NCBI GenBank assembly: GCA_964431545.1
Contig: CAYSLC010000165.1
Span: 1-12,504, forward strand
Reading direction: 5' to 3'
Source: CAYSLC01 sp964431545
GTDB taxonomy: Bacteria; Desulfobacterota; Desulfobacteria; Desulfobacterales; JAABSP01
Length of the DNA: 12,504 bases
Shown here: positions 6,870 to 12,504 of the stretch, piece by piece
Position numbering within the stretch: position 1 is the stretch's first letter
Layout of the letters: each line of letters starts with the position of its first letter
Made by a program: the position numbers and the translations under genes
The notes under the pieces: model-generated
Databases searched by the model: none
The model's input: the letters and a program-made list of their open reading frames with translations, nothing else
What the model was told of the DNA's origin: nothing

Positions 6870-8060
6870 CTACTTGGCCATCAGGTGGCCGACCGCCCCT
6901 TCCAGCCCGTCGATGGAGAGTTCGAACATGGGGAAGATCCCCCGGATCACGTTGATGGTCTGGGTGTACCCCCACATCCGCCGGGGAACCGGATTGAGCC
7001 AGACCGCGTGGCGAAAGGTGGCGGCCAGCTCCTTGAGCCGTTCGACGCTCGGCTTGCCGCTGCGCTCCTCCAGGTGGATCGACCCGTCGGTGGCCATCAG
7101 CTCGTAGGGCGCCATGGAGGCGTCCCCCACCAGGATCAGACGGGTCTCGGGATCGGCCCGGAGCAGCTCGTCCACGGGACGCGGCTTCTTGTACCGCGCC
7201 GGGTCCTCCCAGAGGGTGTCGTAGACGGTGTTGTGGAAGAAGAAGGTCTTGAGTTCCTTGAACTGGGCCCGGGAATAGTCGAAGAGGGTCTGGACCACGG
7301 GGATGTACGGATCCATCGACCACCCTCCGTTGTCGATGGCCAGGGCCACCTTGAGGCGGTCCTTGAGGCTCCGGTCGAAGACGATCTCGATCTCTCCGCC
7401 GTTTTTCAGGGTCCGGCGGATGGTCTCGTCAACATTGACCCGGTCCTTGGGCCCCACCGGCCGGAGATTCCGGAGCCGCTTCAGCGCCTCCCCCACCATG
7501 GAGCGGTTGAGGGGGCCGGAGAGGGAGTAGTCCTTGTACCGCCGGTCCATGGCCACCTTGACCGCCGACTTGTTCCGGGACATTCCCCCCACCCGCATGC
7601 CGCCGGGGTGGTGGCCCGAATGGCCCACCGGCGAGGTGCCGCCGGTGCCGATCCACTTGTTCCCCCCCTGGTGCCGGCCCTGCTGCTCCTTGAGCCGCTC
7701 CTTGAAATAATCGATCAACTGCTCCGGGGTCAGGCGGCTCAGTTCCGAGGGGTCCACCCCCAGTGCCCGGGCCAGGGTCTCGGGGTCCTTGAGCCATTCC
7801 TCCAGGAGGGTCCGGGTCAGTTCATCCAGCTCCATCCCCTCGAGGTCGGGCAGTTCCGCTCCCTCGAAGTGGTGGGCGAAGATCCGGTCATAGAGGTCGA
7901 AGTATCGCTCGCTTTTCACCAGGATCGCCCGGGAGGCGGTGTAGAACTCGTCCACGCCGTTGATCAATCCCAGGCTCAGGGCCCGCTGGAGGGTGAGGAA
8001 CGCGGTGGGGCTCACCGGCACCCCGGCGTCCTTCAACTGGTAGAAGAAGGGGACAAACAT
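6870..8060 (-). CDS. CoxE-like VWA-domain protein, partner of MoxR ATPase
   Basis: A 396-residue cytoplasmic protein of the VWA family that pairs with MoxR AAA+ ATPases. Such pairs remodel or load metal into client proteins (CoxD/CoxE in CO dehydrogenase is the model), but the client here is unknown. The N-terminal helical region opens MFVPFFYQLKDAGVPVSPTAFL, typical of the family. A Gly-rich block GGNKWIGTGGTSPVGHSGHH spans about 132-151. The C-terminal VWA domain (about 235-396) contains FFFHNTVYDTLW, VGDASMAPYEL (with Asp313) and HAVWLNPVPRRMWGY. The metal-binding MIDAS motif is altered: family members I recall read DVGGSM, whereas this reads DNGGWSM (243-249), with a Trp inserted before the Ser. 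The ATG at 8060 lies 3 nt after the MoxR stop and has no clear Shine-Dalgarno, so translation is probably coupled to moxR. Confidence 0.9.
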   Translation of the reverse strand: MFVPFFYQLKDAGVPVSPTAFLTLQRALSLGLINGVDEFYTASRAILVKSERYFDLYDRIFAHHFEGAELPDLEGMELDELTRTLLEEWLKDPETLARALGVDPSELSRLTPEQLIDYFKERLKEQQGRHQGGNKWIGTGGTSPVGHSGHHPGGMRVGGMSRNKSAVKVAMDRRYKDYSLSGPLNRSMVGEALKRLRNLRPVGPKDRVNVDETIRRTLKNGGEIEIVFDRSLKDRLKVALAIDNGGWSMDPYIPVVQTLFDYSRAQFKELKTFFFHNTVYDTLWEDPARYKKPRPVDELLRADPETRLILVGDASMAPYELMATDGSIHLEERSGKPSVERLKELAATFRHAVWLNPVPRRMWGYTQTINVIRGIFPMFELSIDGLEGAVGHLMAK

Positions 8061-8063
8061 GGG

Positions 8064-8912
8064 CTAAAAGAGCCGGCGGCGATTGACGAAGTTGTCGGCG
8101 GCGGCGAAGTCCTCGCTCTTTTTGAACAGGACCCCCAGAAAGGGGACCTCCCCCTTCTGGAGCTTCTTCGGCTTGAAATCCGGATCGGCGTTGAGGGCCC
8201 GGATCCAGTTGATCAGCTCCCTTGTGGCGGGCTTTTTCTCCACGGCGGGAAGCTCCCGGAGCTTGTAGAAGGCGGCCACCGCGTTCTCCAGAAGTTCCGC
8301 GTCCAGGTCCGGGAAGTGGACGTCGATGATGTTGCGCATCATCTTGGGGTCCGGAAAGGCGATGTGGTGGAAGTTGCACCGTCCCAGAAACGGATCGGAG
8401 AGATCCTTTTTGGCGTTGGAGGTGATGATGATGACGGGCCGATGGCGGCTCCGGACGGTCCTGTCCACCTCGATGATGTCGAAGGACATCTGATCGAGGA
8501 CATCGAGCATATCGTCCTGGAAATCGGTGTCGGCCTTGTCGATCTCGTCGATGAGGAGGACCGTCCGCGCCTCGGAGGTGAAGGCCTGGCCGATCTTGCC
8601 CATCTTGATGTACGCCTCGATGTCGCTCACGTCCCGGGTCGAGTCGCCGAACCGGCTGTCGTTGAGCCGGGTCAGGGTGTCGTACTGGTAGAGGGCCTCC
8701 ACCAGCTTCATGCTCGATTTGACGTTGAGCACGATGAGCGGCATGCCGAGGCTCTCCGCGATGGCGTGGGCCAGCATGGTCTTGCCGGTGCCCGGCTCCC
8801 CCTTGAGGAGCAGCGGCATCTCCAGGGCCATGCTCACGTTGACGATGCTGGCCAGCTCGGCATCCAGGACATACCGGCGGGCGCCTTGAAACGGTTTGAC
8901 GGGTTCTCCCAT
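8064..8912 (-). CDS. MoxR-family AAA+ ATPase
   Basis: A 282-residue cytoplasmic AAA+ ATPase of the MoxR branch, chaperone-like motors that work with VWA proteins to assemble or activate enzyme complexes. Visible motifs are Walker A GEPGTGKT (38-45), Walker B VLLIDEIDKAD (118-128), sensor 1 in IIITSNAKKD (161-170) and an Arg-finger candidate in DPFLGRCNFHHIAFPD (Arg178). The C-terminal helical lid follows to the end at NRRRLF. Length and motif order are normal for the family and nothing is missing. The ATG at 8912 has AAAGGAG upstream, with rather long spacing of about 12 nt. Its stop is 3 nt before the VWA start, and the MetE-like gene ends 75 nt upstream on the same strand, so the three probably form one operon. 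Confidence 0.95.
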   Translation of the reverse strand: MGEPVKPFQGARRYVLDAELASIVNVSMALEMPLLLKGEPGTGKTMLAHAIAESLGMPLIVLNVKSSMKLVEALYQYDTLTRLNDSRFGDSTRDVSDIEAYIKMGKIGQAFTSEARTVLLIDEIDKADTDFQDDMLDVLDQMSFDIIEVDRTVRSRHRPVIIITSNAKKDLSDPFLGRCNFHHIAFPDPKMMRNIIDVHFPDLDAELLENAVAAFYKLRELPAVEKKPATRELINWIRALNADPDFKPKKLQKGEVPFLGVLFKKSEDFAAADNFVNRRRLF

Positions 8913-8987
8913 GATGGATCAAAACTCCTTTGGTTCCGGGTGTTGGACGATGTTTACGCTCCGGGGGGTGCGCTCCGGGACGGAATC

Positions 8988-10064
8988 CTATTCCCCCCGG
9001 CCGCGGATACGCTCGGAGAGCGACCGGGTGAGGGAGAGGACCTTTCGGGCGTGCTCCAGACTCAGGGAGCCCGCCCCGCAACTGGGGGTGATGAAGGATT
9101 GGGCCTTCACCGTTTCCGGATCGATCCCCAGGGCGGCCACCCGGTCCAGACGCGCCTTCCAGCCGTCGAACAGGGTGTCGACCGTCTCCGCCTCGATCGC
9201 CTCGGTCTCCAGCGTGGGGACCATACCCCAGGCGACGGACCGCCCCGAACCGATGTAGGACCGAAGGTCGTCTCCGTACAGGAGAAATTTGTCGAAGTAG
9301 GCGTAGGCGTCGAAGTTGACGATATCGACCTCCGACCGCAGGATCAGGGACCAGTCGGCGTTGGCGCAGACATGGATCCCCGCCATTCCCCCCTCGGCGT
9401 GGACCGCCGCGATGACCTCCGAAAGGCAGGCGGCCACCTCCTCGTGGGAGATGGAGATGAACTCCGAGGACCCGAAGCCGGCCAGGGCCGGCTCGTCGAA
9501 GAAGATGATCACCGGCCGGCCCAGGGCGTTGAGCTTCCGGACCTGCCACCGGGCCTTCATGGCCAGGAGCTTCACGGCCGCGTCCCGGAGCTGCTCGTCA
9601 TAGAAGATGGCCCGGCCGTTCTGGTTCTTGACGCTGGTGGCGAAGGTGATCGGACCGGTCACCTGGCCCTTCAGGGCCTTGGGGGGACGGGGCAGGTCCG
9701 GGACCCGCTCCAGAAGGACGTAAAACCCCCGGGCCGTGTCCTCCCCCAGCCGGAACCGGGAGTCGAGGAGATCCCCGTCCCCTTCGGTCACCGCCATGTA
9801 CTCCTCGTAGAACCGGAGAAGGTCGTCGTTGAACCCGTCGCCCACGGCGTCGATGAAGGGTTTCTCGTTGTCAAAGGCGAGGCCGGGCATGCCCGGCAGA
9901 TACTGCCGGACCATCCCCTCCTCGGCATAGACCGGCAATTGAACCCAGACCGGGACCTCCGGCGTATGATCGAACACGAGCCGCGACGCCTCCGCGTGGT
10001 CCCCCAGGGGCAGGCTGCCGATCAACAGCGGCAGGCAGTCGGGCTGAAAGTCGTTGATTGTCAT
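8988..10064 (-). CDS. MetE-core (cobalamin-independent methionine synthase-like) protein
   Basis: A 358-residue single-barrel protein related to the C-terminal catalytic half of MetE (COG0620). True MetE is about 750 residues and moves a methyl group from methyl-tetrahydrofolate to homocysteine on a zinc site. Short core forms exist that use other methyl donors such as methylcobamide proteins. Seen here: GSLPLGD (16-22), LKGQVTGPITFA (131-142), VIIFFDEPALAGFGS (185-199), GIHVCANADWSLIL (229-242) and ITPSCGAGSLS (325-335). Zinc-ligand candidates are His231, Cys233 and Cys329. The usual Glu ligand is not evident; the equivalent strand reads VDIVNFDAYAY, with Asp252 the nearest acidic residue. 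The ATG at 10064 has AAAGGA upstream. It is first in a cluster with moxR and the VWA gene. The methyl donor and acceptor cannot be assigned, and it may not make methionine. Confidence 0.85.
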   Translation of the reverse strand: MTINDFQPDCLPLLIGSLPLGDHAEASRLVFDHTPEVPVWVQLPVYAEEGMVRQYLPGMPGLAFDNEKPFIDAVGDGFNDDLLRFYEEYMAVTEGDGDLLDSRFRLGEDTARGFYVLLERVPDLPRPPKALKGQVTGPITFATSVKNQNGRAIFYDEQLRDAAVKLLAMKARWQVRKLNALGRPVIIFFDEPALAGFGSSEFISISHEEVAACLSEVIAAVHAEGGMAGIHVCANADWSLILRSEVDIVNFDAYAYFDKFLLYGDDLRSYIGSGRSVAWGMVPTLETEAIEAETVDTLFDGWKARLDRVAALGIDPETVKAQSFITPSCGAGSLSLEHARKVLSLTRSLSERIRGRGE

Positions 10065-10286
10065 TCGTTGCCATCCTTTCTTCCATATAAATTGGCTTAA
10101 TTTTTAAGGATACAAAATTAGTGGCGGATTGATCAAGGCTTTTTTCGAAAACCCCGGGGGGAGCGGGCGGAACCCGGCATCGGCGCCCGCGCCGCCGGGA
10201 GTTATCAATTGACACCCCATCGGCTCGGTGTTATAGACCGGTTAGACCGTCACGACTTTGAACGACGTCTCCGATGAAGGATTGTT
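10065..10286. other. Divergent intergenic region between metE-like and zinc-ribbon/tatA units
   Basis: This 222-bp gap has an AT-rich island on the metE-like side (about 10081-10145) and a very GC-rich stretch next to it (10150-10200). The AT-rich part contains an inverted repeat CTTAA-TTT-TTAAG (10096-10108), and TTGATC on the minus strand (10134-10129) is a possible -35 box without a convincing -10. The GC-rich part has abutting palindromes TTTTCGAAAA (10142-10151) and CCCCGGGG (10152-10159) and a 7-bp stem GCGGGCG/CGCCCGC (10163-10169, 10184-10190). The plus-strand promoter at 10209-10237 follows. I see no known SAM- or methionine-responsive riboswitch. Confidence 0.5.
10209..10237 (+). 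promoter_or_regulatory. Sigma70-type promoter for the zinc-ribbon/tatA operon
   Basis: TTGACA (10209-10214), a 17-nt spacer, then TATAGA (10232-10237): a perfect -35 box and a 4/6 -10 box at ideal spacing. Initiation near 10244 would leave a leader of about 43 nt to the TTG start at 10287. The 11 bases TTGACACCCCA are identical to those at the PAS/GrpE operon promoter. Confidence 0.75.
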
Positions 10287-10697
10287 TTGGCCGAGATCAT
10301 ATCGTTCAATGAAAAACTGTTGGACGCCAGGGACCGGGAGCGGGACCGCATCCGGAAACGGAAGATCCAGGCGGTTCGGAAGGTCTATCGGGGGAACCGG
10401 GGGGCGCTCCGGTGCGAGCGATGCGCCCAGCCCCTCTCCCCGGACGGCTCCGGGGAGGAGAATCCGGAGATGAATCTCCGGGTCCCCTACAACTTCTGCG
10501 AGACCTGCACGGAAGAGTACATCGATTTCGTCGATCGGCTCAAGGGGGGCGGTGACCCCGACTGCTACTGGCGAAACGACATCTGGCTGGAGATCTGGAA
10601 ACGGTGGATCGACTTCCAGGGCGCCGTGGACCGGTACATCAAAACCAAGGAATTCGTTCAACTGCTGGAAGAACTCAAAAAATCCACGTCGGATTAG
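10287..10697 (+). CDS. Small CxxC/CxxC zinc-ribbon protein of unknown function, upstream of tatA
   Basis: A 136-residue cytoplasmic protein that I do not recognise as a named family. The N-terminal 35 residues are strongly basic and helical (DARDRERDRIRKRKIQAVRK). A likely zinc ribbon follows, with CERC (Cys43, Cys46) and CETC (Cys71, Cys74) 24 residues apart. The C-terminal half is rich in Trp and Tyr (CYWRNDIWLEIWKRWIDF, 93-110) and ends in a charged helix. There is no signal peptide or membrane segment. The TTG at 10287 is taken as the start because AAGGA lies 5 nt upstream and no in-frame ATG precedes the basic helix; the nearby ATG at 10309 is out of frame. tatA begins 15 nt after its stop behind a strong Shine-Dalgarno, so the two are co-transcribed. 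The ribbon and basic helix would suit RNA, DNA or protein binding, but no function can be claimed. Confidence 0.85.
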   Translation: MAEIISFNEKLLDARDRERDRIRKRKIQAVRKVYRGNRGALRCERCAQPLSPDGSGEENPEMNLRVPYNFCETCTEEYIDFVDRLKGGGDPDCYWRNDIWLEIWKRWIDFQGAVDRYIKTKEFVQLLEELKKSTSD

Positions 10698-10712
10698 ACA
10701 GGAGGAATACCC

Positions 10713-10898
10713 ATGTTTGGAATCGGAATGCCGGAACTGATCATCATCCTGGTGATCATCCTGATCATCTTCGGCGCCGGGAAGCTGCCGGAGATCGGCG
10801 GCGGGATGGGCAAGGCCATCCGGAACTTCAAGAACGCCACCCGGGAGACCGACAAGAAGGAGAACGAAAAGATCGAAAACGGCGACCATTCCGCCTGA
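10713..10898 (+). CDS. tatA: Twin-arginine translocase subunit TatA/TatE
   Basis: A 61-residue inner-membrane protein that forms the size-variable pore of the Tat system, which exports folded, often cofactor-bearing proteins. It opens MFGIGMPELIIILVIILIIFG: a short N-terminal membrane helix (about 7-20) carrying the conserved polar Glu8, then the hinge Phe20-Gly21. Next comes the amphipathic helix KLPEIGGGMGKAIRNFKNA (24-42) and a charged, unstructured tail. Both length and motif favour TatA/E over TatB. AGGAGG (10700-10705) lies 7 nt before the ATG. It follows the zinc-ribbon gene and is closed by the terminator at 10931-10964. No tatB or tatC is in the window, so the rest of the translocase is encoded elsewhere. 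Confidence 0.95.
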   Translation: MFGIGMPELIIILVIILIIFGAGKLPEIGGGMGKAIRNFKNATRETDKKENEKIENGDHSA

Positions 10899-10930
10899 TC
10901 CATCCGCTCATCTCCCCCCTTTTTTTCACT

Positions 10931-10964
10931 AGACGGCCCGAACACGGTTCAGGGCCGTCTTTTT
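10931..10964 (+). terminator. Intrinsic terminator after tatA
   Basis: AGACGGCCC (10931-10939), a 12-nt loop and GGGCCGTCT (10952-10960), followed by T residues (the run is TTTTT counting the last stem base). A classical rho-independent signal on the plus strand, 33 nt after the tatA stop. The stop codon of the convergent chemoreceptor (10949-10951) lies in the loop. In the minus direction the second arm has no T-run, so it serves mainly tatA. Confidence 0.85.
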
Positions 10965-12504
10965 GATGGACCCTCCGCCGACCGCCCCCCGCCCTCCATT
11001 CCGATCCGTTTTCCGTTCCCGTCGGTTCGGTCTTTCCGACGCTTCGGGCCTCCGGCACCGATGACGGCCATCAGATCCGCCACCACCCCGTTCATCCCCT
11101 CGGACTGCGCGTGCATCTGCTCGGCGGCGGCCGCCGTCTCCTGGGCATTGGCCGCGCTGGATTGGGTGGTTCGATCCATCCGACGGACGGCGGCGGTGAT
11201 GCTCTCCACCTTCCCGGCCTGGTCCCTGGCCGACCCGAGGATCCCGTCGATCCGTTTGGCGACCTCCAGGTTCCGGGACCGCGTGGCTTCGAAGGCCTTC
11301 TGGGTCTCATCGATCAGGCGTCCCCCCTGTTCGATCTCCGTCGCCATCGCCTCGAGGACCTCTCCGCTGTTGCGGGCCGCCTCCGCCGCCTTCATGGCCA
11401 GATTCCGGACCTCGCCGGCCACCACGGCGAACCCGGCCCCCGAGTCCCCGGCGCGGGCCGCCTCGATGGCGGCGTTCAGGGCCAGGAGATTGGTCTGGAA
11501 GGCGATGTCGTCGATGTTTTTCACGATGCTCCCCACGGACTCCCCCTTGGACCGGATGGAGGCCATGGCTTCGATGGTCCGTCCCATGAGGCTCTCCGCC
11601 GACTGGAGCGCCTTGAAGGCCTCATGCCGGAACGCCTCCACCTCCCGGGCGTTCTCCACATCCCCCCGGATCAGGGCGGCGATCTCCTCCACCGAGACCG
11701 TGGTCTCCTGGATGGAGGCGGCCTGCTCCCCGGCGCTCCGGGCCATGACCTGGGAAGAGGAGGAGACCTGGGAGGCGGCGGCCGCCACCTCGCGGGAGAT
11801 CCCCCCCACCTGCTCCGCGGAGCGCCGGATGGGGGAGACGATCCGCCGGGAGAGGACCAGCATGGCGATCAATGTCAGCAGGAGGAATCCGGCCCCGACC
11901 AGAAGAATGGTGTTCCTGAGCCGGTGGGAGGGGGTCAGGAACTCCGAGATGTTCTGGGTGGCCACCATGGTCCACCCGGTCAGGGGGATCCGGACGAACC
12001 CCGCCACCTTGGCGACGCCTTGGAACCGATATCTCTCCACGCCGCTCTCCCCCCGGGAGATCCGGCGGGCGATGACCTCCATGCCCTCCAGATGGTCCAC
12101 ATCGGCTTCAAGGATGAGGGATGGGTCGGGATGGGCGATGGCCATGCCGTCGGCGTTGAGCAGAAACGGGTACCCGGTCTCCCCGATCTCCACCGAAACG
12201 ATCTTCTCCACCAGGTATTCCACCCGCAGCACCGCCACCACCATGCTCATCAGCTCTCCGGCATCGGAAAGCAGCGGCGCGCAGACCGGAGCCACCGGAT
12301 TTTGGGTGACCTGGGACCGGACGATGGTCCCCACGTGCGGGGCGAGGGTCTCCTTGGCGGCGCGGAAGTACTTCCGATCCTCGATGGAAAGGCCGACATA
12401 CTGACCCTGGGCGCTGTCGGCGTAGATCCGGCCGGAGGCGTCGGCCACCAGAAACGCCTCGTAGTATCTGCCCACCGTCTCCATGGCCTTGCGAAGCTTC
12501 CGGT
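10949..12504 (-). CDS. Methyl-accepting chemotaxis protein with Cache sensor, 5' end beyond window
   Basis: Transmembrane chemoreceptor that senses a periplasmic ligand and controls CheA. The frame is open to the right edge (six codons plus two bases upstream of the Met at 12484), so the N-terminus and first membrane helix are missing. Numbering from that Met: most of a double-Cache periplasmic domain (about 1-185, with FLVADASGRIYADS, DRKYFRAAKE, GYPFLLNADGMAIAHPDP and GWTMVATQN); a membrane helix (about 192-212); a short RRIVSPIRRSAEQVGGI linker; then the long cytoplasmic coiled coil. The signalling hairpin is NIDDIAFQTNLLALNAAIEA through GFAVVAGEVRNLA (323-363). A full HAMP domain is not visible: the start of its first helix is present but no GDL..DEIG-like connector. 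No C-terminal NWETF-type CheR tether is present. The last 40 residues are Gly/Arg/Lys-rich. The family is certain, the ligand unknown. Confidence 0.95.
   Translation of the reverse strand, partial: RKLRKAMETVGRYYEAFLVADASGRIYADSAQGQYVGLSIEDRKYFRAAKETLAPHVGTIVRSQVTQNPVAPVCAPLLSDAGELMSMVVAVLRVEYLVEKIVSVEIGETGYPFLLNADGMAIAHPDPSLILEADVDHLEGMEVIARRISRGESGVERYRFQGVAKVAGFVRIPLTGWTMVATQNISEFLTPSHRLRNTILLVGAGFLLLTLIAMLVLSRRIVSPIRRSAEQVGGISREVAAAASQVSSSSQVMARSAGEQAASIQETTVSVEEIAALIRGDVENAREVEAFRHEAFKALQSAESLMGRTIEAMASIRSKGESVGSIVKNIDDIAFQTNLLALNAAIEAARAGDSGAGFAVVAGEVRNLAMKAAEAARNSGEVLEAMATEIEQGGRLIDETQKAFEATRSRNLEVAKRIDGILGSARDQAGKVESITAAVRRMDRTTQSSAANAQETAAAAEQMHAQSEGMNGVVADLMAVIGAGGPKRRKDRTDGNGKRIGMEGGGRSAEGPSKRRP

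Noticed and set aside
6885..10100. A 1071-codon open frame on the plus strand, antisense to the MetE-like, MoxR and VWA genes
   Set aside because: It is a compositional shadow. High third-position GC removes stops from the antisense frame, and its translation is low-complexity (rich in His, Gly, Val, Asp) with no domain, while the minus strand encodes three clear families.
6042..10898. tatD and tatA as parts of one Tat locus
   Set aside because: They are about 3.9 kb apart with three opposite-strand genes between. TatD is a DNase not needed for Tat export, so the proximity is probably chance.

Overview
This is a GC-rich bacterial chromosome segment (roughly two-thirds GC by eye) that is densely coded, with no mobile elements, tRNAs, rRNAs or CRISPR arrays that I can see. 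The gene content suggests a free-living Gram-negative deltaproteobacterium in the broad sense (Desulfobacterota/Myxococcota type). It has a Cache-type chemoreceptor, a TatA with a small zinc-ribbon protein, a MoxR/CoxE-type VWA pair, a short MetE-core protein and a second-type Hsp70. The lineage is an inference from gene content and could be wrong.

Layout, left to right. (1) 1-2051, minus strand: an operon whose first gene encodes a coiled-coil/PAS/GrpE-like fusion and whose second encodes a divergent Hsp70 cut off by the window edge. It is read from a near-consensus sigma70 promoter (TTGACA-N17-TATACT). (2) 2439-4202, plus strand: an exported protein of about 560 residues after cleavage, made of two copies of the same ~250-residue unit, with its own divergent promoter. 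(3) A perfect 19-bp inverted repeat at 4219-4259 separates it from the convergent nadE (glutamine-dependent NAD+ synthase, 4271-5917, minus). (4) tatD (6042-6833, plus) is divergent from nadE. (5) 6870-10064, minus: a probable three-gene cluster of MetE-core-like protein, MoxR AAA+ ATPase and CoxE-like VWA protein. (6) 10209-10964, plus: a sigma70-type promoter, a CxxC/CxxC zinc-ribbon protein starting at TTG, tatA and an intrinsic terminator. (7) 10949-12504, minus: most of a methyl-accepting chemotaxis protein that runs off the right edge.

How they work together. The PAS-GrpE/Hsp70 pair is the most unusual unit. In the standard DnaK cycle GrpE drives nucleotide exchange, and here the exchange-factor-like domain is physically tied to a sensory domain and co-transcribed with its likely Hsp70 partner. 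That suggests a chaperone whose ATP cycle is tuned by a small ligand, redox or light signal. The MoxR and VWA proteins almost certainly act together as an AAA+/VWA metal-insertion or assembly machine. Their link to the MetE-like protein is only positional. NadE, TatD and TatA are housekeeping functions.
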